NCBI GenBank assembly: GCA_016935765.1
Contig: JAFGQG010000125.1
Span: 1 to 51,587, forward strand
Length of the DNA: 51,587 nucleotides
DNA from: a bacterium
GTDB lineage: Bacteria; UBP14; UBA6098; JAFGQG01
Direction of reading: 5' to 3'
The notes below the pieces were generated by a model. The model was not told where the DNA came from. It saw only the letters and a list, made by a program, of their open reading frames with translations, and did no database searches. This document shows, one piece after another, positions 1-7,732 of this stretch. The translations under genes were made by a program, and so were the position numbers. Numbering within the stretch: the first letter of the stretch is position 1; the number at the start of each line of letters is the position of its first letter.

Positions 1-133
1 AATAGGGAAGTCATTGCAGCCGCAGCGCTTTAGCCTGCGCTTGCAAATGATCGGAAAATAGAAAATTAAGAAATAGGGAAGTCATTGTAGCCGCAGCGCT
101 TTAGCCTGCGCTTGTAAATGATCGAGGAAATGA
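1..133. repeat. Two tandem copies of a 71-bp hairpin repeat
   Basis: The unit starting at base 1 recurs at base 72 with few substitutions. Each copy carries an imperfect hairpin: TCATTGCAGCCGCAGCGC, a TTTA loop, then GCCTGCGCTTGCAAATGA. The differences GCAGCC/GTAGCC on one arm and TTGCAAATGA/TTGTAAATGA on the other change both arms. This looks like a REP-type intergenic repeat. The left copy may continue outside the window. Confidence 0.8.
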
Positions 134-257
134 AAAAAATAGGAAGCACAATAAGTTATAAATTGAAATAATCTTGAAGTTTGCATTCCAAAATCTCCCC
201 GGACAAGCAAGCCTAGAACATCATACAATTTTTGACTGAACGAGCTTTTGTTAAAAA

Positions 258-2426
258 ATGGCTATTGATTATAAACAAACACTGAACGACCAGCAGTACG
301 AAGCGGTGGTTACCACTGAGGGACCGGTTCTGGTTCTTGCGGGAGCGGGAAGCGGTAAAACGCGTGTTCTCACGTATAAAGTAGCTTACCTTGTTCAAGA
401 ACTTGGGGTCTTCCCCGGTTCAATTATGGCGGTTACTTTTACCAACAAAACTGCCGGAGAAATGAAGGAAAGGGTTGAACAATTGCTTTCGGATTCCACT
501 GAACATAGCGGCAGACATCTGGGGGGAATTTGGCTGGGAACCTTCCATTCACTCTGCGGAAGGATCCTGAGAGCCCAAATAGAAAGAATGGGATATAAAT
601 CCAATTTCACTATCTACGATGAAAAAGATTCCCTGAGCGTGGTTAAACACGTCTATAAAGAACTGGATATCGACCCGAAGATGTACTCCCAAAAAGCGGT
701 ACTCTACAACATTTCAAAGCTGAAAAACAATCTCATATTCCCTGAAGAATTTTCAAGGTCTACCCTCTCCCCTTTTGAGAAGGTCATTTCGGAGATCTAC
801 GACCGTTACCAGCAGACACTGCGGAACAACAATGCCGTGGATTTCGATGATATGATAATGTTCGTGGTGCGCCTTCTTCGAAAATACGAAGAGGTTAGAA
901 AGGAATACGCCGGGATGTTTTCGTACATACTTGTCGATGAGTTCCAAGATACCAATACTGCTCAATACGAGTTTCTGAAGCATCTTGCGAGCGAGTGGCA
1001 GAATTTAACGGTTGTTGGGGATGATGATCAGTCGATATACAGTTGGCGGGGTGCGAACCTGGGCAATATACTGAATTTCCCGAAGGATTTTCCGAAGGCG
1101 AAGACCATCCGGCTGGAACAAAACTACCGCTCGACCCAGACGATACTGGACGCTGCCAGCGCGGTTGTCGCAAATAACATGGAACGCCACCCGAAGAAGC
1201 TATGGTGCGATAGTGATCGCGGGGACAGGATAGTAATATGCCAGCTTCACGATGACAGGCAGGAAGGCGATATAATTGCGCAAAACATAGAGAAGCAGAT
1301 GAACGGTAGATATAAAGGAGGAGAAATTGCTGTTCTATTTAGAACGAATGCTCAGTCAAGGCTGATAGAGGAAGCCCTGCGGCGGAAGAATATCCAGTAC
1401 ACCGTAGTTGGGGGTATAAAATTTTACGAGAGGGCGGAAATCAAGGATGTTCTCTCATACCTGACGATGATAGTCAATCCGGACGACAATCTCGCGCTGA
1501 AGAGAATAATCAACGTTCCTTCGCGGGGTATCGGCAATGTATCTTTGGGGCGGTTGGAAAACGGCGCGATCGCTGAAGGCAAATCCATATTCGAGTATGC
1601 AAAGTGCGATGCTCTCGAGAACCTGAAACCAAACACTCGAAAGTCGGTTAAGGAATTCGTGCAATTGATTGACGATCTCATGGAATACGCAGAGAAGAAG
1701 GACGTTGCCGAGGTCATTGATATGGCGTTAGATGGCAGCGGGTATCTTAAGATGCTTGAGGATTCGAAGGATATCAAGGCGGAGTCGAGGTTGGACAACA
1801 TTGGTGAGCTTGTAGCAGGGATTTATGATTTTGTCAAGAATAATCCCAAAAAAGGAAGCGTTGAGGACTACCTTCAGGAGGTCTCACTCATAACGGATAT
1901 CGATACCTGGGAACAGAGAGAGGATATGGTGAACTTGATGACCGCGCATTCTGCTAAGGGTTTGGAGTTCAGCATTGTTTATATTGCTGGTATGGAGGAG
2001 GGCTTATTCCCTATTTTGAGGGCGGATGACGAAGATCATGATATCGAGGAGGAGAGACGGCTTTTTTATGTCGCGCTGACCCGCGCGAAGAAGCAGGTTT
2101 ACATAACCTGGGCTTCATTGAGGCACCGCTTCGCGGAGGAGTACGAAAATATCGCTTCGAGTTTCATCAAGGAGATACCCGAGGATCTAACGAAAGTGGA
2201 AAAGGCGAAGCGACCTGATTACTCGGGGAGCTCCTATTCGTTCGCCTTCGGGCAAAAGCTGCCCATAAAGCCCAATTCAGTTGTTTACCATCCGAATTTC
2301 GGGAAGGGAACCGTAAAGGAGATCTCAGGATTCGGCGAAAACATGGTTATCACCGTGGCGTTTTATTCGGTGGGTTTGAAGAAGATAATGCTGAAGTACG
2401 CGAATTTGGAAATAATACAATATTAA
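258..2426 (+). CDS. pcrA: UvrD/PcrA-type superfamily 1 DNA helicase
   Basis: This is an ATP-dependent 3'-5' DNA helicase of the UvrD/PcrA family, expected to act in nucleotide excision repair, mismatch repair and removal of recombinase or stalled transcription complexes. It has 722 residues, the usual full length. The Q-motif region LNDQQYEAV is at the N-terminus, Walker A GAGSGKT lies near residues 29-35, Walker B reads LVDEFQDT, motif III is VVGDDDQSIYSWRGA, motif IV includes LEQNYRS, and motifs V/VI read MTAHSAKGLEF and VALTRAKK. The C-terminal part with HPNFGKGTVKEI is the Tudor-like RNA-polymerase-binding domain seen in PcrA/UvrD and absent from Rep. The ATG at 258 gives the expected N-terminus, although no clear Shine-Dalgarno precedes it. 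The gene stands alone between repeat-rich spacers. Confidence 0.95.
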   Translation: MAIDYKQTLNDQQYEAVVTTEGPVLVLAGAGSGKTRVLTYKVAYLVQELGVFPGSIMAVTFTNKTAGEMKERVEQLLSDSTEHSGRHLGGIWLGTFHSLCGRILRAQIERMGYKSNFTIYDEKDSLSVVKHVYKELDIDPKMYSQKAVLYNISKLKNNLIFPEEFSRSTLSPFEKVISEIYDRYQQTLRNNNAVDFDDMIMFVVRLLRKYEEVRKEYAGMFSYILVDEFQDTNTAQYEFLKHLASEWQNLTVVGDDDQSIYSWRGANLGNILNFPKDFPKAKTIRLEQNYRSTQTILDAASAVVANNMERHPKKLWCDSDRGDRIVICQLHDDRQEGDIIAQNIEKQMNGRYKGGEIAVLFRTNAQSRLIEEALRRKNIQYTVVGGIKFYERAEIKDVLSYLTMIVNPDDNLALKRIINVPSRGIGNVSLGRLENGAIAEGKSIFEYAKCDALENLKPNTRKSVKEFVQLIDDLMEYAEKKDVAEVIDMALDGSGYLKMLEDSKDIKAESRLDNIGELVAGIYDFVKNNPKKGSVEDYLQEVSLITDIDTWEQREDMVNLMTAHSAKGLEFSIVYIAGMEEGLFPILRADDEDHDIEEERRLFYVALTRAKKQVYITWASLRHRFAEEYENIASSFIKEIPEDLTKVEKAKRPDYSGSSYSFAFGQKLPIKPNSVVYHPNFGKGTVKEISGFGENMVITVAFYSVGLKKIMLKYANLEIIQY

Positions 2427-2468
2427 AATAGAGTACAAAGGACAGAGAAGGAAAAACGAATTATGAAT

Positions 2469-2517
2469 CCCGTTAGATAATGAACCATTCAATGTGAATG
2501 TTTAGCTATCTCACGGG
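2469..2517. repeat. Nested inverted repeat downstream of pcrA
   Basis: CCCGTTAGATA (2469-2479) pairs with TATCTCACGGG (2507-2517) with one mismatch. An inner ATTCA-atg-TGAAT hairpin lies at the centre. The structure is symmetrical and lies 43 bases after the helicase stop. There is no U-tract, so it is not a standard terminator. It could be a small palindromic element or an mRNA 3' structure. Confidence 0.55.
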
Positions 2518-2598
2518 ACAGGTATCGATCACCGAGTAAAGATTTAAGGAGTGAAACAGAGCACAGAAGACAGGGTTTGGATAACTTTGTATAATCCT

Positions 2599-2677
2599 AA
2601 CCGTTGTTGACGGTTAATAATTGGAGAACAAAATAAACACCCCTATTATCATCCTTGTAGAGGATGGATAAGGATTC
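2599..2677. repeat. Two-hairpin interspersed repeat, copy 1
   Basis: The element contains hairpin AACCGTTGTTGACGGTT, then a linker containing GAGAACA, then hairpin ATCCTTGTAGAGGAT followed by GGATAA. The same order of hairpins recurs at 32880-32957, and the first hairpin alone recurs near 17083. It fills the spacer between pcrA and the cytidine deaminase gene together with the 2469-2517 palindrome. I see no gene in 2427-2746. Confidence 0.65.
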
Positions 2678-2746
2678 GGTTATTCGGGAATCTGGAGAAT
2701 AGCTAATCCGGGATAAAAACGAGAAACGAAGCAGGAGTCAAATAAA

Positions 2747-3142
2747 ATGGATGAAGGACTTTTAGAGAAGGCGAAAGCGGCGGCACAAAATGCATATGCG
2801 CCCTATTCGGGGATAAAGGTAGGAGCCGCGGTTCTGGCTGCATCGGGGAAAGTATATACAGGTTGTAACGTGGAGAACGCGTCTTATGGACTGACTGTCT
2901 GCGCGGAGCGTGCGGCAATATTCAACGCGATATCCCGGGGCGAAAAAAAGCTTGACAGGATATTGATTTACACAGATTCTGACAAGTTTGTCAATAATTT
3001 ACCTTATCCGTGCGGCGCGTGTTTACAGGTGATGGCGGAATTCTCTGATGATATGAATATTATTATAGCAAACAAATCAGGTGTTGTCAAGGAATATTCG
3101 CTGAAGGAATTGCTGCCGTTCAAGTTTGGGTTCGAGAAGTGA
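2747..3142 (+). CDS. cdd: Cytidine deaminase
   Basis: This is a zinc-dependent hydrolase that converts cytidine and deoxycytidine to uridine and deoxyuridine in pyrimidine salvage. Its 131 residues match the short homotetrameric class. Visible signatures are the substrate-binding GCNVENAS near residues 39-46, the catalytic C52-A-E54 and the zinc ligands in PCGAC (C89 and C92). The ATG at 2747 is preceded by CAGGAG at a normal distance. The protein ends shortly after the conserved LPFKFG region. It is monocistronic: the next gene has its own promoter and a different base composition. Confidence 0.95.
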   Translation: MDEGLLEKAKAAAQNAYAPYSGIKVGAAVLAASGKVYTGCNVENASYGLTVCAERAAIFNAISRGEKKLDRILIYTDSDKFVNNLPYPCGACLQVMAEFSDDMNIIIANKSGVVKEYSLKELLPFKFGFEK

Positions 3143-3269
3143 CTGGATGACAAGTAATGAAAACAATAACAAGCAGAAGAAAGTGACCAGTGCGTTTAGC
3201 GAATACAAGTTTTATTAACCAAACGGTACATTCATTTAAAAAAACAGATTGCAAATCATTAAAAAAGGC

Positions 3270-3298
3270 TTGACATTTCTGAAGGTATTTCGTATATA
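3270..3298 (+). promoter_or_regulatory. Sigma-70 type promoter for the ATPase gene
   Basis: TTGACA (3270-3275), a 17-bp spacer and TATATA (3293-3298) form a near-consensus promoter. Transcription would start about 30 bases before the ATG at 3334. It overlaps the first TTTCGTA motif at 3288-3294. Confidence 0.7.
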
Positions 3299-3320
3299 TA
3301 TGTTTCGTACATTAACGAAA
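3288..3320. promoter_or_regulatory. TTTCGTA motifs, possible operator
   Basis: TTTCGTA occurs at 3288-3294 and 3303-3309. The second copy forms an inverted repeat with ACGAAA (TTTCGT at 3303-3308, ACGAAA at 3315-3320). The motifs straddle the -10 element and the expected transcription start, where a repressor could act. The same motif occurs in inverted orientation right after the gene. Confidence 0.4.
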
Positions 3321-3333
3321 TCAATTTTTTGTT

Positions 3334-4461
3334 ATGAAAGAAAGTATTTTTAAATTCGGCAAAATTGTGACAGGCGAAAGTTTCATTGACCGTAAAGATG
3401 AGCTTAAAGAGATTAAAAATGACGTTAAGAATAATATTAATCTCTTTATTTACGGACCAAGGCGGTTAGGCAAGACTTCCCTGATAAAACAATTAGAACT
3501 GGAATTAAAAGAGGAATATAAAAAGCTCATCTCGATATACCTGGATTTTTTTCAAATCCACTCTAAGGAAAAATTCATTTCCCTATTCGGCGAAGAACTA
3601 AGCAGGAATAAACCCTTTGAAATAAAGAATACTATAAAATTCTTGAAGAGTATTCTAATAAACATCATTCCCAAAATCAGTATCGATCAGTACGGAAACA
3701 TGAATTTTGAATTCGAGTATAAAAGGTCTAATGAAGATTTAGCTTTTGAAGAAGTATTTAATATCATAAAAACCCTTTCAGAACGGGGATTCAAAGTGGT
3801 CGTTATCTTCGACGAATTCCAGGAAATCAAAAATTTAGATGGGCTTCAATTTGAGAAAAAACTGCGAAGCATAATACAGACTCATAGCAAACTAAGCTAT
3901 ATTTTCCTGGGAAGTGAATCGAGTTTTAGTAAAAACCTGACTAATGATCCGGAGAATCCCTTTTATCATAGCGGGAAATTAAAATATATCGGAAAGATTC
4001 CGGAGAAATATTGGGTAGAATTCATTAAAAAAGGTTTTGGATTATATAATAAAACAATTAGCGAACAATTAGCGAAATTGGTTTGTGAAACTTGCGACAA
4101 TATCTCTTATTACATCCAGCTTTTTTCTTATGAATTAATACATATCGCTGATAGAACCGTAAATAAAAAAGCAATCGATAAAGTAAAAGACCGGATTATT
4201 AATGAGAAAAGTGAATTTTATTCAGTTTTGTGGAGAAAGTTAAGCCCTTATCAGAAAAAAGTAATCGAAGTTATACTCCAGGTAGAGGGCAAACAAATGT
4301 TTTCTGAAGAACATAAAAATAAATATAATCTCTCAGCACCTTCTTCGACAAGTGAAGCGATCAGAAGGTTGTTGGAAGAGGAAATAATAAAGAAAGAAAG
4401 GACAGAGTATAAGTTTATCGATCCTTTTTTTAAGGAGTGGTTAAAAATAAAAATTTTGTAA
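3334..4461 (+). CDS. AAA-type ATP-binding protein of the archaeal ATPase family
   Basis: The 375-residue protein is a STAND/AAA-like ATPase of the prokaryotic 'archaeal ATPase' type (PF01637-like). Such proteins are often carried on mobile or accessory DNA and their substrates are largely unknown. Walker A is GPRRLGKTS (residues 41-49), Walker B is VVVIFDEFQ (about 155-163), and YIFLGSESS (189-197) is a sensor-like strand. The C-terminal third resembles a winged helix (SEAIRRLLEEEIIKKE and FIDPFFKEWLK), as in this family. The ATG at 3334 lacks a clear Shine-Dalgarno. The gene is visibly richer in A and T than cdd and the vertex-protein gene on either side, has its own promoter, and is bracketed by TTTCGTA motifs. 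These traits point to later acquisition. Confidence 0.85.
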   Translation: MKESIFKFGKIVTGESFIDRKDELKEIKNDVKNNINLFIYGPRRLGKTSLIKQLELELKEEYKKLISIYLDFFQIHSKEKFISLFGEELSRNKPFEIKNTIKFLKSILINIIPKISIDQYGNMNFEFEYKRSNEDLAFEEVFNIIKTLSERGFKVVVIFDEFQEIKNLDGLQFEKKLRSIIQTHSKLSYIFLGSESSFSKNLTNDPENPFYHSGKLKYIGKIPEKYWVEFIKKGFGLYNKTISEQLAKLVCETCDNISYYIQLFSYELIHIADRTVNKKAIDKVKDRIINEKSEFYSVLWRKLSPYQKKVIEVILQVEGKQMFSEEHKNKYNLSAPSSTSEAIRRLLEEEIIKKERTEYKFIDPFFKEWLKIKIL

Positions 4462-4494
4462 TTTCGTAGTGATACGTTTCCTATAAATACGAAA
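4462..4494. repeat. Downstream inverted TTTCGTA / TACGAAA pair
   Basis: TTTCGTA at 4462-4468 begins right after the ATPase stop codon, and TACGAAA lies at 4488-4494, followed by TACGTA. Together with the copies at 3288 and 3303, the motif brackets the ATPase gene. It could be a terminus-like signal of a small cassette or coincidental A+T-rich sequence. Confidence 0.4.
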
Positions 4495-4542
4495 TACGTA
4501 AATTTTATAAATGGTTTTTTTTAATTATAATAAGGCAATACT

Positions 4543-4809
4543 ATGAGATTAGGCAAAGTAATTGGAGAACTCTGGGCGACTCGAAAGCAGGAAGACCTCT
4601 CGGGCTTCAAGCTCTTGATAGTTCGCGATATGGAGCCGGACGGCACCGAACTGAAAGGTTATACGGTCGCTGCGGACACTGTCGATGCTGGTGTAGGGGA
4701 GGTTGTGCTCATGGTGAGCGGCAGCGCAACGCGCCAGACTGACGCAACCGGTTTGATCCCCTCGGACACGGTTATCGTCGCGCGAGTGGATAAGATAACA
4801 ATGGGCTAA
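4543..4809 (+). CDS. EutN/CcmL-type microcompartment vertex protein
   Basis: This 88-residue protein matches the pentameric vertex family (EutN/CcmL/CsoS4) that caps the corners of bacterial microcompartment shells. The N-terminal MRLGKVIGELWAT, the central FKLLIVR strand, the VDAGVGEVVLMVSGSATRQ block and the C-terminal DTVIVARVDKI are the conserved blocks of the family. The length is typical. AAGG lies about 12 bases before the ATG at 4543. No hexameric shell protein or encapsulated enzyme is present in the window, so this is an orphan copy. It may serve a shell locus elsewhere or have another role. The codon composition matches the chromosome rather than the adjoining ATPase gene. Confidence 0.85.
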   Translation: MRLGKVIGELWATRKQEDLSGFKLLIVRDMEPDGTELKGYTVAADTVDAGVGEVVLMVSGSATRQTDATGLIPSDTVIVARVDKITMG

Positions 4810-4864
4810 GGGTGTTCTAGTATTATTATCCCTCAAGCATTTTAAATAAACAAGATATACTTCT

Positions 4865-5050
4865 ATCAACAAAAACCCCCTCGCTGTCATCATGAGGAGA
4901 AAAAGGCTATTATTTCCGGCTTTTTCGACGTAATGATCCCATAAGCATTAAAATCCAACACCAAATCACAGGAGTTTCGTGTGAAATCACTCAATTCAAT
5001 TGATGAGATCCCTCCACGAATAATTTGAGTGTCGGGATGACAGTGAGACC
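4865..5050 (+). repeat. Interspersed repeat family A, copy 1
   Basis: The copy begins with a block containing CGCTGTCATCATGAGGA, then AGGCTATTATTTCCGGCTTTT, then TAATGATCCCATAAGC, AATCCAACAC, and TCGTGTGAAATCACTCAATT followed by CAATTGATGAGATC. It ends near CGGGATGACAGTGAG. The blocks recur in the same order at 6447-6690, and partly at 7524-7640, 9085-9150 and, inverted, 38400-38560. It fills the spacer between the vertex-protein gene and the GIY-YIG gene. Confidence 0.75.
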
Positions 5051-5068
5051 TTTTTTAGTATAAATTTT

Positions 5069-5428
5069 TCATTCTTCAAGTAATCGTGTATTTCCCGGCT
5101 TACCTATAACAGGTCCCCAACTTTCCAATAAACCATCATATAGGTCTTTCCATTCAGGATTCATCGATTCGATTAGCGCTATCTTTTTCTCTCTTGAATA
5201 ATTCTTTATTTGCTTCTCCATGTTTATCGCATCTTGAACCTGTTCGAACTCTTCATAATAAACTAATTTATCCACGTTATATTTTTTAGTAAATCCGTCC
5301 ACCTTTTTCATTTTGTGTTCATGAACCCGTTCAAGCAGACTATTGGTAAAACCAGTATATAAAACCTTGTTCCATTTATTGGTTAAAATGTAAACATAGT
5401 AATTATTTCCCGTACTAGACTCAATCAT
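5069..5428 (-). CDS. GIY-YIG nuclease-domain protein
   Basis: The 119-residue protein belongs to the small GIY-YIG endonuclease-like family (UPF0213/YhbQ-like). The motif appears as YYVYILTN followed by VLYTGFT. Further conserved features are the R in LLERVHEHK and the region YYEEFEQVQDAINMEKQIKNYSREKK typical of stand-alone family members. Its physiological role is not known; homologues have been linked to DNA processing. The gene sits alone between repeat family A and a secreted-protein gene on the same strand, with a 31-base gap to that gene. The protein ends about 15 residues beyond the usual core, in a tail rich in Gly, Pro and Leu. Confidence 0.85.
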   Translation of the reverse strand: MIESSTGNNYYVYILTNKWNKVLYTGFTNSLLERVHEHKMKKVDGFTKKYNVDKLVYYEEFEQVQDAINMEKQIKNYSREKKIALIESMNPEWKDLYDGLLESWGPVIGKPGNTRLLEE

Positions 5429-5459
5429 TATATTTAGTATGATTTGTAACCTTCAAATT

Positions 5460-6389
5460 TTACTTTAAATACAAAACTTTCTCACAGGCGGAATGATCCC
5501 CTGCGGTAACTTTAACGAGGTAAATCCCGGAGGGAACTAAGGCTTCCGGTTGCCAGGTGAACTCAGTCTGGATGGTTTGATGGTTGGATGAATGGATGGC
5601 TCTTTCATCCTCACCGTCCCAATAATAAACCAATCTACCATTTATATCGTGGATTTCTACCCCGGTTAGATAGCCTTCAGGGGAATCAGTAGAATTAAAA
5701 AGATAAGCATAACCACCACCTTTCCAAAAGGATATTGTTTGCAATCCCGGCGTTCTTATTGAATCGCAAAATATGGGAAAATCAGGTACAGTAATTTCAA
5801 ATACAACTAAACCATTTAAACCCTCGCGGGATGAGCCATCGGATTCATAATAGCATTGATAAGCAAAATCTCCATCAACTAAAGTCTGATCAAAATGCCC
5901 ATCCATCTCGTAAGTTGTTAGAAGAAAAGGATTATGAGGGTCTGCTACATTCACTATAATTAAACCACTGGACTCCCCACCTCTCCTTACATACGTTCCT
6001 ACTAAAAGGGTATCCTGGTATATATCAAAATCACCTAGCCCATAATATAAGTCTGGATCTGTACTATGACCATTTGTATGTGAAAGCATCAAGGGATTAT
6101 GTAAATCAGAAATATCCCATATCATCAATCCCCAGAGTGTGCAACCAATATAGGCGTAAGGCCATTCTATTAATGGAAACTCCCCTGTTCCGTACCAAGG
6201 AGCTCCTCCAATCGTTTCAACAATGGTATATTCAGTTGAGGAGAGTAATGTAAATTCAAGTTCGTAGTCTTTTGATTCGGGGAGTGAGCAGGGAACCTGG
6301 CTGAAGGCTTCCGGTCTCATTGTCTCATGATATAAAGCAAGTGAATGCACAGTCAGAATAACTAATATTGAAATAAGTGTTAATTTCAT
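5460..6389 (-). CDS. Secreted LVIVD-like repeat protein with C-terminal sorting-type domain
   Basis: The 309-residue protein has an N-terminal signal peptide (MKLTLISILVILTVHSLA). The middle carries repeated blocks such as LMIWDISDLHNPLML, LIIVNVADPHNPFLL and LVVFEITVPDFPIF, the pattern of LVIVD repeats that form a beta-propeller-like fold. The last 80 residues (VEIHDINGRLVYYWDG, then LVPSGIYLVKVTAGD) resemble the type A C-terminal domain of proteins exported by type IX or similar systems, or a FlgD-like Ig domain. An outer-surface or secreted structural role is likely; no catalytic motif is visible. The protein is short for the family, with only about three recognisable propeller blocks. Confidence 0.7.
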   Translation of the reverse strand: MKLTLISILVILTVHSLALYHETMRPEAFSQVPCSLPESKDYELEFTLLSSTEYTIVETIGGAPWYGTGEFPLIEWPYAYIGCTLWGLMIWDISDLHNPLMLSHTNGHSTDPDLYYGLGDFDIYQDTLLVGTYVRRGGESSGLIIVNVADPHNPFLLTTYEMDGHFDQTLVDGDFAYQCYYESDGSSREGLNGLVVFEITVPDFPIFCDSIRTPGLQTISFWKGGGYAYLFNSTDSPEGYLTGVEIHDINGRLVYYWDGEDERAIHSSNHQTIQTEFTWQPEALVPSGIYLVKVTAGDHSACEKVLYLK

Positions 6390-6446
6390 TTCATATAAGA
6401 AAATAGCTCAAAATGAGCAACGATACAATAAAAAACGCTTCTCACT

Positions 6447-6690
6447 TTCAAAAACCTCCTCCCTGTCATTGTGAGGATTCAAAGGCTATTATTTCCGCCT
6501 TTTAATCCGTAAGTGAAACGTTTCAGTCTGATTAGAGTTTTTAAACTGAAACTTTCACTAGTAATCCCATAGGCATAAGAATCCAACAAAAACTCCCTGG
6601 GGGTTCATGTGAAATCACTCAATTCAATTGCTGAGACCGCGCCAACCTGCGGTTACCGGACGACGGGAAATAATAGCCTCGAGATGACTA
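6447..6690 (+). repeat. Interspersed repeat family A, copy 2, carrying an insertion
   Basis: Blocks match copy 1: CCTGTCATTGTGAGGA, AGGCTATTATTTCCGCCTTTT, CCCATAGGC, AATCCAACA, TGTGAAATCACTCAATTCAA and TTGCTGAGA. Between the TTTT block and TCCCATA it has an extra palindromic 48 bases (6513-6560) that copy 1 lacks. The right end is GCCTCGAGATGACTAA. Apart from this repeat, the spacer 6390-6769 holds no visible gene. Confidence 0.75.
6513..6560. mobile_element. 48-bp palindromic mini-insertion nested in repeat A
   Basis: The insert starts GTGAAACGTTTCAGT and ends with a sequence that is its near-perfect reverse complement (ACTGAAACTTTCAC). It is flanked by GTAA on both sides (6509-6512 and 6561-6564). 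The equivalent position in copy 1 (4865-5050) is uninterrupted (CGTAATGATCCC). This is the pattern expected for a very small non-autonomous insertion with a 4-bp target duplication. No transposase is visible, so the mobile nature is inferred. Confidence 0.45.
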
Positions 6691-6769
6691 ATCTTCGACT
6701 TACGTCTCAGATTTTGGAAGTTTCTTGCAAAAACTTCACGATTGCGGGTTGTTTTGTCTTGTCAGTTTT

Positions 6770-7036
6770 TCAAGGGAAAAATCTGTAAATATCTTTTCTG
6801 TTCAGGAACCTTACGAAAATCACCGTTTTATTTGCTATTTCAAGTCCAAGCCGATAATCCCCAATATTTATTTTGTAAAATCTTTTACCTGTTCTTAATT
6901 TTTCCAGCCCCTGAATTTTTCCAATAGATTGTGCTTCCTTTATCTCAAGTATAATTCTTTTTAGCTTTTTACCTATACGTTCATCTTTGAGTTTCTTGAG
7001 GTCTCGTTCAAAGCATTTTTCAAATAACAGATTCAT
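6770..7036 (-). CDS. RelE/ParE-superfamily toxin
   Basis: The 88-residue protein has the size and layout of RelE/ParE-superfamily toxins: N-terminal strand NLLFEKCFERDLKKL, two helices, then the core LRTGKRFYKINIGDYRLGLEI and VIFVRFLNRKDIYR. The last block is typical of the mRNA interferase subgroup. Its target, translating ribosomes or gyrase, cannot be told from the sequence. The start codon overlaps the antitoxin stop by one base (TAATG), which implies translational coupling. A second locus of the same general class lies at 23704-24209. Confidence 0.8.
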   Translation of the reverse strand: MNLLFEKCFERDLKKLKDERIGKKLKRIILEIKEAQSIGKIQGLEKLRTGKRFYKINIGDYRLGLEIANKTVIFVRFLNRKDIYRFFP

Positions 7037-7239
7037 TACTTAGTATCCAAAGCTTTCATAATCTTGCTTTCATCAACATAAGAACCTTTTCTACCTTGCT
7101 TGATTGCTTCGCCCAAACCAAAATCCTCCAATGCTTCAACTAATATTCTACGAAACAACTTCGGTTCGTTTTGCATTACACCAATTAAAGCTTCTGTCAT
7201 TGCTTCTTTTAACTTCTTTTCTTCTATACCAGTTTGCAT
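7036..7239 (-). CDS. Antitoxin partner of the RelE-type toxin
   Basis: The 67-residue protein lies directly upstream of the toxin gene and shares one base with it. It is mostly predicted helix, with an N-terminal acidic/basic amphipathic stretch (EEKKLKEAMTEALIGVM) and a C-terminal tail GRKGSYVDESKIMKALDTK. This fits the small antitoxins that often accompany RelE/ParE proteins. No Xre or ribbon-helix-helix motif is obvious. The antitoxin call rests mainly on position, size and overlap. Confidence 0.7.
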   Translation of the reverse strand: MQTGIEEKKLKEAMTEALIGVMQNEPKLFRRILVEALEDFGLGEAIKQGRKGSYVDESKIMKALDTK

Positions 7240-7447
7240 GATTAATTCTCCAACGTTATTAAATACAATTTATTTTTTTTACACAATATCAAAATATTGG
7301 AAAACAGATTAAAGTCAAGTATTAATGAATGATACAATATTCTGGAGAATTTTTATCTATTATTTGAATCCAATAAAAAATCCCCTATATTAAGAGGGTT
7401 AATCTCAATAAGATTGAGCTTTTGGGAGTTGTACTTCGTAAACTCCC

Positions 7448-7519
7448 GGGACCACGAAGTGGTGGGGTGTTTCTAAAGTCCCCTCTACAAGAGGGGGGGA
7501 CCACGAAGTGGTGGGGTGT
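7448..7519. repeat. Direct repeat of a 23-bp palindrome-containing unit
   Basis: GGGACCACGAAGTGGTGGGGTGT occurs at 7448-7470 and again at 7497-7519. The unit contains the hairpin CCAC-GAA-GTGG. The 26 bases between hold CCCCTCTACAAGAGGGG, another hairpin. The block lies inside the spacer between the antitoxin gene and the LRR lipoprotein gene. Confidence 0.8.
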
Positions 7520-7523
7520 GTCT

Positions 7524-7640
7524 CTTTAATGTTTAAATCCAACAAGAAGTACCAGGGAATTCGTGTGAATTCACTCAATTCAATTGCTGAGATCTCTTAG
7601 CGGGAAATAAGAGCTTCGAGATGACATTGAGGTTTTTGGG
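7524..7640 (+). repeat. Interspersed repeat family A, copy 3 (right part)
   Basis: The blocks AATCCAACAAGAAGTACCAGGG, TTCGTGTGAATTCACTCAATT, CAATTGCTGAGATC, GGGAAATAAGAGCTTCGAGATGACA match the right half of copies 1 and 2. The left half is missing or replaced by the 7448-7519 direct repeats. The rest of the spacer 7240-7732 shows no gene. Confidence 0.7.
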
Positions 7641-7732
7641 GAGGTTTTGTTTGTTTTATGTTTTCTTACCTTAGATTATTATCTATTAAAATTAAACTTG
7701 CTTCCTTTCAAACCATGCTTACATTATCATAC

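Noticed and set aside
4543..4809. A microcompartment operon
   Set aside because: Only the vertex protein is present; no hexamer shell protein or signature enzyme occurs within the window.
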